Shown: positions 43,146 through 52,275, numbered from the stretch's first letter. The stretch: DNA of 64,000 nucleotides from Proteiniclasticum sp043951855 (GCF_043951855.1 NZ_JBINJW010000013.1:6461-70460); one strand, 5' to 3'. Program-made: numbers and translations. The notes: generated by a model from the sequence alone, not told the origin.

Positions 43146-43661
43146 TATATCGTACTGAACCATGGAATTGACATTGTATCCATCCAGCTTATCTCTACCA
43201 TGAAGTTCCGTCAGTTCGATCATGAAATCGACTGAAACCACTTCACCGCCGGCCATTTCAATCAGTTTTGCACACGCGGATATGGTCCCTCCTGTAGCAA
43301 GAAGATCATCCACCAAAGCGACTCTGTCACCTTTTCTGAATGCGTTCTTGTGAATTTCAAGAGTGTCAGAACCGTATTCCAGGTCGTATGTGATGGAAAC
43401 TGTTTCCTGTGGCAGTTTGCCCGGCTTACGGATTGGAATGAAACCGACTCCCAGCGCATAGGCGAGAGGTACTCCGAATATGAAGCCTCTGGCTTCAGGA
43501 CCCGCAATATAATCCACACCCTCTGCTCTCAGTTTTTCAGCCATGGTGTCAATAAGCTCCTTAAAAGCCGCTCCGTCACCAATAAGGGGGGTGATGTCCT
43601 TGAAACTGATTCCTTTTTTAGGGAAATCCTCAATGATGGCAATCTTTTCTTTAAAATCCAT
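43143..43661 (-). CDS. apt: Adenine phosphoribosyltransferase
   Basis: 172 residues from the ATG at 43661 (GGAGGTTAAC upstream; the in-frame ATG four codons earlier lacks an SD). N-terminal MDFKEKIAIIEDFPKKGISF and the PRPP loop VALVDDLLATGGTISACAK are intact. It makes AMP from adenine and PRPP. The apt-relA and recJ-apt order is standard in Clostridia; here the recJ position holds a shortened homologue. Confidence 0.96.
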   Translation of the reverse strand: MDFKEKIAIIEDFPKKGISFKDITPLIGDGAAFKELIDTMAEKLRAEGVDYIAGPEARGFIFGVPLAYALGVGFIPIRKPGKLPQETVSITYDLEYGSDTLEIHKNAFRKGDRVALVDDLLATGGTISACAKLIEMAGGEVVSVDFMIELTELHGRDKLDGYNVNSMVQYDI

Positions 43662-43687
43662 GTTAACCTCCAAAGTTACTTTCTATT

Positions 43688-44449
43688 TTAACTATTGATA
43701 AGATACTTGGCAATTTGTTCTGCCCGATTCGTATCTTCTGTAGTAAGCAGTTCTATGATTATACGTGCATTATCCACCATGGACCAGGGGTTCTCTTTGG
43801 GTGTGATCAGTTTTCTGAGATCCTTCTCATCACAGGGTTTCAGTCTTTTCAGTGATTCTATGCCATAATTGGTTGATATCTTCAGCCGATTGAGCCCCAT
43901 ATTTAGAACTTCATCTTCATCGACATCTTCCTCATCAGATCCGAGGTAGACCAGGTCGATGTATCTGAAAATGTTCCTAGTGTCGTAATTAATCGACAAG
44001 TCTTTCGCAAAGACAAAAACATTCTTGAGCAGCGTATCATCCCCCGAACTGAATCCGTATGTGATCTGATCTTCCCCGTGTCCGATGGACACAAGATCCG
44101 TATCACAGTCTTCCAGTGCGTCATGGACACTTTCGGTAAAGGTCTCATTTAATGAAAGCATGACACCAGGGTTGAAGAAGTTGAGGTGGGTTTTAGCATC
44201 AGCAATAAGACTCTCACGATTCCCTCCCTTCGGGATCAGAAAATAGTCAAAGTCTGCATTGAAATATCTGAGCACAAGAATCAGCGTAGCGATACTACAG
44301 ATCCCTTCGCGGTTCCCTCTTCCATATATGAGGATCTTCTCTCGATTGTTAACTGCCTTCATTATTCTGAAAATAGTCTTATGGGTATATTTCGGCGTAC
44401 TGATTGCATCTGCACCCTTGAATATCGCCCTTAAATATGTAGTCACCAT
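43688..44449 (-). CDS. Short RecJ/DHH-like protein with degenerate catalytic motifs
   Basis: 253 residues from the ATG at 44449 (an ATG two codons earlier lies too close to the SD GGTGAGGG). The frame follows the RecJ DHH core: ILIYG (37-43), LILVLRYFNADFDYFLIP, a middle Rossmann strand, YIDLVYLG and ARIIIELLTTEDTNRAEQIA at the end. Yet every catalytic motif is replaced: GDYDVDG reads GRGNREG (43-49), the IVTDHH motif reads SIGHGE (121-126), the second-motif Asp reads SLNETF, and NAAGR reads NPWSM. It stops where DHHA1 and OB domains would begin, against 550-850 residues for RecJ. Position between secDF and apt is that of recJ in Clostridia. It has its own promoter and an intact long frame, so it is a retained protein rather than obvious debris. 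Nuclease activity is not expected. Confidence 0.75.
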   Translation of the reverse strand: MVTTYLRAIFKGADAISTPKYTHKTIFRIMKAVNNREKILIYGRGNREGICSIATLILVLRYFNADFDYFLIPKGGNRESLIADAKTHLNFFNPGVMLSLNETFTESVHDALEDCDTDLVSIGHGEDQITYGFSSGDDTLLKNVFVFAKDLSINYDTRNIFRYIDLVYLGSDEEDVDEDEVLNMGLNRLKISTNYGIESLKRLKPCDEKDLRKLITPKENPWSMVDNARIIIELLTTEDTNRAEQIAKYLINS

Positions 44450-44479
44450 ACGCATCCCTCACCTGTTGAAACAATTCTT

Positions 44480-44508
44480 ATTATAATACAAATCCTTGCG
44501 CACCACAA
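44480..44508 (-). promoter_or_regulatory. Predicted promoter of the RecJ-like gene
   Basis: Minus strand TTGTGG (44503-44508), 17-base spacer, TATAAT (44480-44485), about 30 bases before the start codon and directly after the secDF terminator. Confidence 0.6.
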
Positions 44509-44530
44509 CGAAACCGTGAACATTAGCGAT

Positions 44531-44567
44531 ACAAAATAAATATAAGGCTGCCCATTCAAGCAGCCTT
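44531..44567 (-). terminator. Terminator after secDF
   Basis: Minus-strand hairpin AAGGCTGC / GCAGCCTT with an 8-base loop and a U-rich tail (ATATTTATTTT). Confidence 0.85.
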
Positions 44568-44591
44568 ACTTCAACTGATCTGATTACAGTA

Positions 44592-46697
44592 TTACTTTCT
44601 CTTTCGCGCTCTGTCTTCCAGGTAAATCCACATTGGTCCTGCGATGAAGAAGGTGGATAATCCGCCTACTACAACACCGATGGAGATCGGAAGTGCGAAG
44701 TCTCTGATCTGAGGTACAAATATGGCTACTGACAGAATTGTGAATAACGTAGTCAGCAATGTTCCTACAGATCTGGTGAACGCATCATTCATGGACATGT
44801 TCACGAGTGCTCTTGAACTGATTCCAGGATGCAGGTTCTTGTTTTCTCTCAGTCGGTCAAATACAACGATGGTATCATTGATTGAATAACCCAGGATTGT
44901 GAGAACCGCTGCAATGAATGGTGTGTTGACTGAAATTCTCAGCACTGCATATACTGCCACAAGGAATATGATATCGTGGACCAGCGCTGTGATTGCAGCG
45001 AATCCGTAATTCTTTTTGAATCTCAGTGAAATGTAGACAAGCATGAAGACTGCTGCCAGAATCACTGCCTTTATTCCGCCTTCGGTCAGTTCCTTCCCTA
45101 CGGAAGCACCGATTTCGTCCAGAGTGATAATGCTGTCATCCTCCAGAGAATAGTCTTCCTTGATGTTGTTCACCAGATCATCGATGGTATCCGTGGAAAG
45201 AGCCTGGCTTCTGACTTCAATCTGTGTCCCATCCACTTTCTGTGTCACTGCATTGGCATCATAGACTTTTACGATTTCATCCATTTCCGCTTTATCAAAG
45301 TCTTCTCCGACTTCCATGACAAGTCTTGTTCCACCTGCAAAATCGAGTCCAAGATTCAGCCCCTGAGTACCTATGAAGAATAATCCTACTGCCAGTACAG
45401 CAGCTGCAAGGATTCTCCATACTTTTGCACCGGATATGAAATCGATCTTTCTCTCTCTGATCTGATCAGATACACCGAAATCCTTAGGTTTTGACAGGAA
45501 GCCCATTCTTAATCCCAGCCACATCAAGTGCTTGGTTATGAATAGTGCAGAGAATAGTGATATCACGATACCGATCATGAGTGTGAGTGCAAATCCTTTT
45601 ACGGAACCTGACCCTACAAAGTATAAGACAAGTCCGGCAATGATTGTGGTGATGTTCGCATCTATGATTGAACTCATGGCATTGGAGAAACCACCTTCAA
45701 TTGCTTTATGGATATTGCTTGTTCCGCGAAGTTCTTCTTTGATTCTTTCGAAAATCAGCACATTCGCATCCACCGCCATACCGATGGTGAGCAGGAATCC
45801 GGCAATACCCGCCAAGGATAGTGTCGCATTGATTCCATAGAACACGAACAGCAGCAGCCATACATAGAATCCCAGTGCTACAGAAGCCAGGAACCCTGGT
45901 CTTCTATATTTCAGAAGCATGTAGACTACAACCAGTGATAACCCGATGGCAGATGCTCTCATTACATCTCCCATGACACCAGCACCGAGGCTTGGACCTA
46001 CAGTCTTCACCTGGATTGCTTCTACAGGATATGGAAGTGCTCCGGAATTGATGATTCCAGCCAGATACTGCGCTTCCTCAACGGATGCCATACCTGTGAT
46101 CATCGCTTCTCCACCTGTGATGACATCATTGACCATAGGCGCTGAAAGCACCTCATCATCCATGTTGATGCTGATCTGCTTTCCTCTGAATTCCGTTGTG
46201 GCTGCTTCGAACTTCTCTGCACCCACTGCATTCAGTACCATAGAAACCACAGGTTTGCTTGTGGAATCCAGCATCGCTGATGCAGATGTCACATCACTTC
46301 CTGTCAGTATGATATTTCCGTCCGGATCTTCAAATGTCAGTTCTCCGGTTGTCTGAAGATTCGTCACGATTTCACTGGAGTTGTATACTCCAGGAATATC
46401 GATTCTGATTCTCTTCTCCCCTTCTGTGACGGAAACTGTCTCGCTTACGCCGATCTTGTTGACTCTGGAGTCCAGCAGCGTTTTTATGGAAGAGAGCTCT
46501 TCCGCTTTCAGTGAATCTGTCTGAACCTCCATCACAACGGATACCCCGCCCTGAAGATCAAGCCCTCTGTTGATCACTTCTCCAAAGGATTTGAATCTGT
46601 AACTGCCAAGTGTCAATCCATTGATACCTGTATAGGCTAGAAAGGATAATACTAATAAGATAATGACGAAAATGGTAATATTTCCTCTTTTCTTCAT
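44592..46697 (-). CDS. secDF: Fused SecD-SecF protein translocase subunit
   Basis: 701 residues, one frame. The SecD half runs from an N-terminal membrane helix through the P1 region (LDLQGGVSVVMEVQ) to AVDANVLIFERIKEELR; the SecF half begins near residue 420 with LNLGLDFAGGTRLVMEV and includes NDTIVVFDRLRENK. Twelve membrane helices in all. It uses the proton gradient to pull proteins out of the Sec channel. Many Clostridia have separate secD and secF; fusion is the Bacillus-like state. yajC lies upstream behind a terminator. Confidence 0.96.
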   Translation of the reverse strand: MKKRGNITIFVIILLVLSFLAYTGINGLTLGSYRFKSFGEVINRGLDLQGGVSVVMEVQTDSLKAEELSSIKTLLDSRVNKIGVSETVSVTEGEKRIRIDIPGVYNSSEIVTNLQTTGELTFEDPDGNIILTGSDVTSASAMLDSTSKPVVSMVLNAVGAEKFEAATTEFRGKQISINMDDEVLSAPMVNDVITGGEAMITGMASVEEAQYLAGIINSGALPYPVEAIQVKTVGPSLGAGVMGDVMRASAIGLSLVVVYMLLKYRRPGFLASVALGFYVWLLLFVFYGINATLSLAGIAGFLLTIGMAVDANVLIFERIKEELRGTSNIHKAIEGGFSNAMSSIIDANITTIIAGLVLYFVGSGSVKGFALTLMIGIVISLFSALFITKHLMWLGLRMGFLSKPKDFGVSDQIRERKIDFISGAKVWRILAAAVLAVGLFFIGTQGLNLGLDFAGGTRLVMEVGEDFDKAEMDEIVKVYDANAVTQKVDGTQIEVRSQALSTDTIDDLVNNIKEDYSLEDDSIITLDEIGASVGKELTEGGIKAVILAAVFMLVYISLRFKKNYGFAAITALVHDIIFLVAVYAVLRISVNTPFIAAVLTILGYSINDTIVVFDRLRENKNLHPGISSRALVNMSMNDAFTRSVGTLLTTLFTILSVAIFVPQIRDFALPISIGVVVGGLSTFFIAGPMWIYLEDRARKRK

Positions 46698-46792
46698 AAT
46701 GAAATAACCTCCGTTTAATTTAGCGCTTTATTCAACAATAATTTCACTAACCCGTTTTTTTGTTCTGATAATCTAAGTGCCGATTGGATTTT

Positions 46793-46826
46793 CACAAATC
46801 AAAGGGCAGAGCTTTAGCACTGCCCC
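46793..46826 (-). terminator. Terminator between yajC and secDF
   Basis: Minus-strand hairpin GGGCAG / CTGCCC with a 10-base loop and a TTTGATTTG tail. Its weak U-run would allow partial read-through into secDF. Confidence 0.6.
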
Positions 46827-46857
46827 TGATCTTTTCATATTCAATTGGAAAAGCTGG

Positions 46858-47133
46858 CTATTCAGCAACACCAGTTCTCACTGCTGCCACAGCACTTTTC
46901 GCAAACTTGATCTTCACTCTGTCAGCGCCAGTTTCCAGGGTTATCGTTTCTTCATCCAGCTTTACGATTTTTCCGATGATACCCCCTCTTGTCGTAACTT
47001 CATCGTTCACCTTCAGCTCACTGATCATCTTCTGAAACGCTGTCTTTCTCTTCTTCTCTGGAAGAAACAGCATGAAGTACATGAGTCCAAGGAATAGGAT
47101 AATTGGTAAAACCTGTCTTATGATATTTTCCAT
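46858..47133 (-). CDS. yajC: Preprotein translocase subunit YajC
   Basis: 91 residues. One membrane helix (about 6-24), then the YajC signature ILFLGLMYFMLFLPEKKRKT and KVNDEVTTRGGIIGKIVKLDEE. It associates with SecDF. SD GGAGGCATAATA before the ATG; a TATAAT (47162-47167) lies upstream, with no clear -35. Tgt-yajC-secDF order is standard. Confidence 0.95.
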   Translation of the reverse strand: MENIIRQVLPIILFLGLMYFMLFLPEKKRKTAFQKMISELKVNDEVTTRGGIIGKIVKLDEETITLETGADRVKIKFAKSAVAAVRTGVAE

Positions 47134-47161
47134 TATTATGCCTCCAATGTTTAATACTACT

Positions 47162-47167
47162 ATTATA
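47162..47167 (-). promoter_or_regulatory. Candidate -10 element of yajC
   Basis: TATAAT on the minus strand about 28 bases before the yajC start; -35 unclear. Confidence 0.4.
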
Positions 47168-47242
47168 GTGAATTTTTTATGAATAAGAAAGATAAATTTG
47201 GAAATTCATCCTTATATCTTATTAATTCCCGATTTTTCCCGT

Positions 47243-48391
47243 CTATTTCTCAATATGAGGTTCCTGCCCTCTGGACCATTCTGCAAGCTTCTGCGCTTTG
47301 AATTCATGGAACCGATCTTCATCAATGGCTGTTCTGATATCCTCCATGAGCTTGTTGTAGAAATACAGATTATGAAGCACACAGAGTCTCAGAGCCAGCA
47401 TTTCCTTCGCTTTGAACAAATGTCTGATATAGCCCCTTGTGTAGTCTCTGCAGGCAGGGCACTGGCAGCCTTCATCAATGGGCTTTTCATCCATTTCAAA
47501 ACGCTTGTTGTTGAGATTGATTTTCCCCCTTGCGGTGAATACATGGCCATGTCTTCCATTTCTCGCCGGTAGAACGCAATCGAAAAAATCTACGCCTCTT
47601 TCAACAGATTCCAGAATGTTTTCTGGTGTTCCGACGCCCATGAGATAAATGGGTTTGTCTTCAGGAAGGTGCGGTACTACCGCATCAAGTGTTCGGTACA
47701 TCTCTTCATGGGTTTCACCAACCGCAAGTCCACCGATGGCATATCCGTCCAGATCCATCTTTGCAATCTCTTGTGCATGTCTGATGCGGATATCTTCGTA
47801 GGTTCCGCCCTGATTGATGCCAAACAGCATCTGTTTTTTGTTGATCGTGTTTTCCTGCGCATTCAGGCGATCGATTTCATTCTTTGACCTCACAAGCCAC
47901 CTTGTGGTTCTTTCAACGGAACGCTCCACATATTCTCTCTCCGCAGGAAGCTCTATGCATTCATCAAAGGCCATGGCGATGGTGGATCCCAGGTGAGACT
48001 GGATTCTCATGGACTCTTCAGGACCCATGAAGATTCGGCTACCATCAATATGGGAACTGAAATAGACCCCTTCTTCTTTGATCTTTCTGATCTTTGCCAG
48101 AGAAAAGACCTGGAACCCTCCGGAATCCGTCAGAATAGGGCCATCCCAGTTCATGAACTTATGAAGCCCTCCCATTTTATAGACCAGCTTATCTCCCGGT
48201 CTCAGGTGCAGATGGTAGGTATTGCTCAGTTCCACCTGGCACCCGATTTCCTTCAGGTCCATTGAGGAAACCGCTCCTTTTATCACACCTAGTGTTCCGA
48301 CATTCATGAACACCGGTGTTTCTATGGTTCCATGAGGTGTTTCAAAACGACCTCTTCTTGCTCTTTTCTCTTTCTTTAATAATGTGTACAT
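47243..48391 (-). CDS. tgt: tRNA-guanine transglycosylase
   Basis: 382 residues. LTDSGGFQVFSLAKIRKI (catalytic Asp), GGLAVGETHEEMYR, DCVLPARNGRHG and the zinc site CQCPACRDYTRGYIRHL with a later His. It exchanges guanine for preQ1 at position 34 of GUN tRNAs. Located two bases after queA. Confidence 0.97.
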   Translation of the reverse strand: MYTLLKKEKRARRGRFETPHGTIETPVFMNVGTLGVIKGAVSSMDLKEIGCQVELSNTYHLHLRPGDKLVYKMGGLHKFMNWDGPILTDSGGFQVFSLAKIRKIKEEGVYFSSHIDGSRIFMGPEESMRIQSHLGSTIAMAFDECIELPAEREYVERSVERTTRWLVRSKNEIDRLNAQENTINKKQMLFGINQGGTYEDIRIRHAQEIAKMDLDGYAIGGLAVGETHEEMYRTLDAVVPHLPEDKPIYLMGVGTPENILESVERGVDFFDCVLPARNGRHGHVFTARGKINLNNKRFEMDEKPIDEGCQCPACRDYTRGYIRHLFKAKEMLALRLCVLHNLYFYNKLMEDIRTAIDEDRFHEFKAQKLAEWSRGQEPHIEK

Positions 48392-48393
48392 AC

Positions 48394-49422
48394 TTATTCC
48401 TTAATAAACATCGAATCACCGAAACTGAAGAACCGGTATTTCTCTTTTACCGCAGTCTCATAGGCATTCATGATATTTTCCTTTCCTGCCAGTGCAGAGA
48501 CCAGCATAATTAATGTAGATTCCGGAAGATGGAAATTCGTGATCAGACAGTCAATGCATTTGAACTGATATCCCGGATAAATGAAGATCTTCGTATAACC
48601 GGAATCCTCTTTCACGAATCCATCTTCATCTGCTATGGTTTCCAGCGTTCTGGTAGATGTTGTTCCTACGGAAATCACCCTGTTTCCCTTTCGCTTGGCA
48701 TTGTTTATGATCTCCGCATTATGCGCATCTAAACTGTAGAATTCAGAATGCATGTCATGATTTTCAACCGATTCCACCTTAACAGGTCTGAAGGTGCCAA
48801 GTCCCACATGCAGTGTCAGAAATGCGATTTCCACACCAAGCTCTCTGATTTCCATCAGCAGCTTCTCCGTGAAATGCAGACCTGCTGTAGGTGCTGCTGC
48901 AGATCCCTCTGATTTTGAATAGACCGTCTGATACCGCTCCTTGTCTTCCAGTTTTTCCTTGATGTAAGGTGGAAGTGGCATTTCACCTAGACGGTCCAGT
49001 ATTTCTTCAAAAACGCCATCGTAATGAAACTGCACGATTCTGTTTCCGTTGTCCAGCACTTCGATTACCTCGGCTTTCAGAAGCCCTTCTCCAAAGGTGA
49101 ATTTCGCGCCTACCCTGGCTCTCTTGCCCGGTTTTGCAAGACACTCATATGTATCCAGATTCTTCCTGTTTAAAAGGAGAAACTCGATCTTCCCTTCCGT
49201 CTCCTCCTTCATGCCAAGAAGTCTTGCCGGGATCACTCTGGTATCATTGAGCACCATGACATCCCCTTTTTTCAGATAATCCAGGATATTGTGGAATTTC
49301 CTGTGTTCCAGGTCCCCTGTATTCTTATCCACCACCAGAAGCCTGGACTGATCTCTTTCCTCCAGGGGATGCTGCGCGATGAGTTCCAATGGCAATTCAA
49401 AATTAAAATCTTCTACTCTCAA
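48394..49422 (-). CDS. queA: S-adenosylmethionine:tRNA ribosyltransferase-isomerase
   Basis: 342 residues. FNFELPLELIAQHPLEERDQ at the N-terminus, VMLNDTRVIPARL, AAPTAGLHFTEKLL and TLHVGLGTFRPV. It converts preQ1 in tRNA to epoxyqueuosine, the step after Tgt; so both tailoring genes are adjacent. queC/D/E/F/G are not in the window. Follows ruvB by 16 bases, the standard ruvAB-queA-tgt order. Confidence 0.97.
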   Translation of the reverse strand: MRVEDFNFELPLELIAQHPLEERDQSRLLVVDKNTGDLEHRKFHNILDYLKKGDVMVLNDTRVIPARLLGMKEETEGKIEFLLLNRKNLDTYECLAKPGKRARVGAKFTFGEGLLKAEVIEVLDNGNRIVQFHYDGVFEEILDRLGEMPLPPYIKEKLEDKERYQTVYSKSEGSAAAPTAGLHFTEKLLMEIRELGVEIAFLTLHVGLGTFRPVKVESVENHDMHSEFYSLDAHNAEIINNAKRKGNRVISVGTTSTRTLETIADEDGFVKEDSGYTKIFIYPGYQFKCIDCLITNFHLPESTLIMLVSALAGKENIMNAYETAVKEKYRFFSFGDSMFIKE

Positions 49423-49438
49423 ATATGTAACCTCTTTT

Positions 49439-50458
49439 CTAGAATATAGTCTGCTGACTATCTGTTTTTCGTTTCACACCCAGATGTTCATAGGTTCTGT
49501 CTGTTGCGACTCTGCCTCTTGGCGTTCTCACAATAAAACCTTTCTGAAGCAGATATGGTTCATAGACATCCACAATGGTATCCAGTTCTTCCCCAATGAA
49601 ATAGGACAGCGTCTCCGCCCCCACAGGACCTCCATTGAAATTATGAACAATCGCATCGAGAATCTTTCTATCGATCCGATCAAATCCTTCATCATCCACA
49701 TCAAGAGATTTCAATGCGGACAATGCTGTCTTTTCGTCTATGACGGATTCTCCTTTCACCTGAGAAAAATCTCTCACTCGCTTAAGAAGCCTGTTGGCGA
49801 TTCTCGGTGTACCTCTGCTCCTTCTTGCAATACACAAGGCTGCTTCATTGGTGATTTCAAAATCAAGAATACTTGCACTTCTTGTTATGATCTCCTCCAG
49901 CTCTTCATAGGTGTAGTATTCCATGGAAAGCTGAACACCGAAACGATCCCGCAAAGGGGATGTCAGCAGTCCTATTCTTGTAGTTGCACCGATCAGTGTA
50001 AAGTGGCTCAGATCAAGCCTGATGGATTTGGCCTGAGCGCCCTTTCCAATGACAATGTCAAGAGAATAGTCTTCCATGGCAGGATATAGAATTTCTTCCA
50101 CCGTTCTTGAAAGCCTATGTATTTCGTCAATGAAGAGAACATCGTTGTCATTCATCGTTGTCAGAATCGAAGCAAGATCCCCTGCTCGTTCAATGGCTGG
50201 TCCTGAAGTGATCTTCAGTGTTCCGCCCATCTCTCTGGCAATGATGTTGGCTAAAGTCGTTTTACCCAACCCTGGAGGACCGTGCAGTATGACATGGTCT
50301 AAGGCTTCTTCGCGAATCTTTGCCGCCTCGATGAAAACCTTCAGATTATCCTTCACCTTATCCTGTCCGATGTACTCACTCAGCTTCAGCGGACGCAGAG
50401 AATATTCACTTTGCACATCTTCTTCCATAAATTCAGAAGTTATAATTCTTTCATCCAT
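49439..50458 (-). CDS. ruvB: Holliday-junction branch-migration ATPase RuvB
   Basis: 339 residues. Walker A HGPPGLGKTTLANII, Walker B VLFIDEIHRLSR, sensor 1 TLIGATTRIGLLT and C-terminal winged helix with RTPRGRVATDRTYEHLG. It drives branch migration with RuvA. Eleven bases after ruvA. Confidence 0.98.
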   Translation of the reverse strand: MDERIITSEFMEEDVQSEYSLRPLKLSEYIGQDKVKDNLKVFIEAAKIREEALDHVILHGPPGLGKTTLANIIAREMGGTLKITSGPAIERAGDLASILTTMNDNDVLFIDEIHRLSRTVEEILYPAMEDYSLDIVIGKGAQAKSIRLDLSHFTLIGATTRIGLLTSPLRDRFGVQLSMEYYTYEELEEIITRSASILDFEITNEAALCIARRSRGTPRIANRLLKRVRDFSQVKGESVIDEKTALSALKSLDVDDEGFDRIDRKILDAIVHNFNGGPVGAETLSYFIGEELDTIVDVYEPYLLQKGFIVRTPRGRVATDRTYEHLGVKRKTDSQQTIF

Positions 50459-50469
50459 TCTATTTCCAC

Positions 50470-51063
50470 CTAATTCATCAGATATTTCAGTGCATCCTTG
50501 ATGATGCTTTCAATACTCTGATCTTCTTCCACATGTTTTAAAGCGGTTTTCGCTTCTCTTTCTGTATAACCCAATGTCATGAGTGCAGCCAGTGCTTCAT
50601 TAGAGATATTTTCCGTCATGGCTTTCTTTTTCGAAGTTTCATCCATTCCTGAAAAATCTTCAATCTTCAGTTTGCCCTTCAGCTCCAGAATCAGTCTCTG
50701 TGCAATCTTCTTTCCGATTCCAGGTGCCTTGATCAGCAGAGCTTCGTTCTCGTTGACTATGGCGAATTTCAGATTTTCCGGAGAGCTCGCTGATAAAAGC
50801 GACAATGCGGCTTTTGCGCCCACTCCATTGATCGTAATCAGAATAGAAAATAATTCTAACTCATCTCTGGTCGTAAATCCATATAAACCTATAAAATCTT
50901 CTCTTACAATCTGTGTGAGATAAAGCGTAGTTTCTTCATCTATTCCAGGCATCATGGCCATGGAATTTCCTGATGTGTACACCTTATAACCAATGCCTCC
51001 ATTTTCAACGGAAACGTAGTCTTTGAAAATGCCTTTGTATTTTCCCTTGATATAATCGTACAT
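50470..51063 (-). CDS. ruvA: Holliday-junction DNA-binding protein RuvA
   Basis: 197 residues. N-terminal OB-fold (MYDYIKGKYKGIFKDYVSVE), tandem HhH motifs (TINGVGAKAALSLL and APGIGKKIAQRLILELK) and C-terminal RuvB-contact domain (EALAALMTLGYTEREAKTALK). The start codon is only 41 bases from the end of a relic IS605-type element, with no obvious SD of its own, so its original promoter and leader were probably disturbed. Confidence 0.95.
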   Translation of the reverse strand: MYDYIKGKYKGIFKDYVSVENGGIGYKVYTSGNSMAMMPGIDEETTLYLTQIVREDFIGLYGFTTRDELELFSILITINGVGAKAALSLLSASSPENLKFAIVNENEALLIKAPGIGKKIAQRLILELKGKLKIEDFSGMDETSKKKAMTENISNEALAALMTLGYTEREAKTALKHVEEDQSIESIIKDALKYLMN

Positions 51064-51104
51064 AAGAAATCGTTGCCAAAAACTTATAAAAATCTAAAAA
51101 TCCT

Positions 51105-51230
51105 GTTTCAATCCCTGTTCCACGTGCCCGATTTTGCTGTAAGGCTACTTTCGTTTGATATAACACTCCTAGGGCTTAGATTCCCATACAACGAATGGTG
51201 CATAGAAGCAGTATCTTATAGGTGATCAAA
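51105..51230 (-). ncRNA. Relic omega-RNA (TnpB guide scaffold) at the IS605 right end
   Basis: Downstream of the tnpB stop the minus strand has a stem formed by GAAGCAGTA of the last codons (51232-51240) with TACTGCTTC (51205-51213), GC-rich pairs AAGCCC and GGGC with a pseudoknot-like layout, and it ends ACAGGGATTGAAAC (51105-51118). TnpB omega-RNAs end in this manner at the element's right border, with the guide copied from the flanking DNA. Here the guide position would fall in the ruvA leader (51085-51104). Confidence 0.5.
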
Positions 51231-52131
51231 CTACTGCTTCATATCTGGATAGATCGATACTTGCATTGAAACCTCTGTCTAGTACACAATCACATTCTTC
51301 CCAGATATGGTCCTTTCAGATAATGAAAGCTTTGGTTTTACATGTCCACACTCGCTACAAGTCTTCGATGATGGATACCATTTATCTTCAATAAACTCCA
51401 TGCCGTTATATGCGCATTTATATCGCATCTGTCTTTTAAACTCGTATAAACCTTGTTTGGCAATGGCTTCTGATAAATGCCTGTTCTTCATCATTCCCTT
51501 TATAATGAGCGATTCCATGACAACTCTTCATTGCTTTGGTTTTCGCGATCTTATTCGTTGCCTGGTGCGTATGGTTACTTCTTATGTTTGCTGATTTTCT
51601 GTGAAGTAATCTGATCTGCTTATCGATTTTTATAATATTACCTGTTTTGACAACCTTACCTCCTTCTTTATTTTTCAAGTATTTGCGAGATACTCTGCGT
51701 TGTAATCTACGCAGCCTTTTTTCGAGTCGCTTTACAATTCTTGTTTTATTGATATTTCTAAAAGTCATCCCGTTGGAGCATATAGCCAGATCCTTCACGC
51801 CAACATCAATGCCTGGACTTTCTCCTGCTCTTGAATCGTGGCTTGTCAGAGATCCCCTTGAAAAATCTTCTATACGCGAAGCAAGCATCCTTAACAGCCT
51901 GTTTCGCTACAATATTGGCACGTCATTAAGCCATTGAAGTTCTGTCTTCTTTAATATAGTCAACTCTTTCCACAGTTCATTATCAGAAATAAACGTGCCT
52001 CCATTTGGATGGTTTTCTTCTTGCCTGGCAAGTGTCCAATTATACACAAACCTTGCAGTACCTGCTGCCTGCCATAACTTCTGTTCCTGCTCTTTGGTTG
52101 GAAACAGTCTGACTCTATTCCCCAGGATCAT
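51231..52131 (-). pseudogene. tnpB: tnpB (RNA-guided nuclease of IS605 type), decayed
   Basis: Three frames are needed to read it. The N-terminus (from ATG 52131) has RVRLFPTKEQEQKLWQAAGT and ARFVYNW; a shift occurs near VPIL, where the +1 frame continues NIVAKQAVKDACFAYRRFFK and KPRFKSRRKS; about 75 residues are then missing before PGIDVGVKDLAICSNG, which keeps the first RuvC Asp; another shift precedes MESLIIKGMMKNRHL and KTCSECGH; a last one precedes CDCVLDRGFNASIDLSRYEA, which holds the third RuvC Asp and zinc ribbon end. About 900 bases against 1100 for an intact gene. Not functional. Confidence 0.9.
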
Positions 52132-52275
52132 TCTCCAGCAACTCCTTAATCAACTATTTGGATTTAACGAACCGTTTTTACCCAATTGCACGGAATTTTA
52201 GCTGTTTACACCCTTCACAAATTATTCCTAATCTATCTTATCATGTTTCCACATAATTTAGAAATAAGACTTCCA

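Larger units (their letters stand above)
51105..52200 (-). mobile_element. Decayed IS200/IS605-type element (TnpB only)
   Basis: Right end defined by the GATTGAAAC border (51105-51113); left end is approximate. It carries a broken tnpB and no tnpA (Y1 transposase), so it could have moved only in trans. It sits between ruvA and the small membrane gene at 52324-52638. Confidence 0.65.

Noticed and set aside
51105..51118. ACAGGGATTGAAAC-like sequence resembling the end of a CRISPR repeat
   Set aside because: It occurs once, with no repeat-spacer pattern or cas genes; it fits the border of an IS605 omega-RNA better.
51279..52131. Three separate small genes within the TnpB region
   Set aside because: Their sequences are consecutive parts of one TnpB in different frames.
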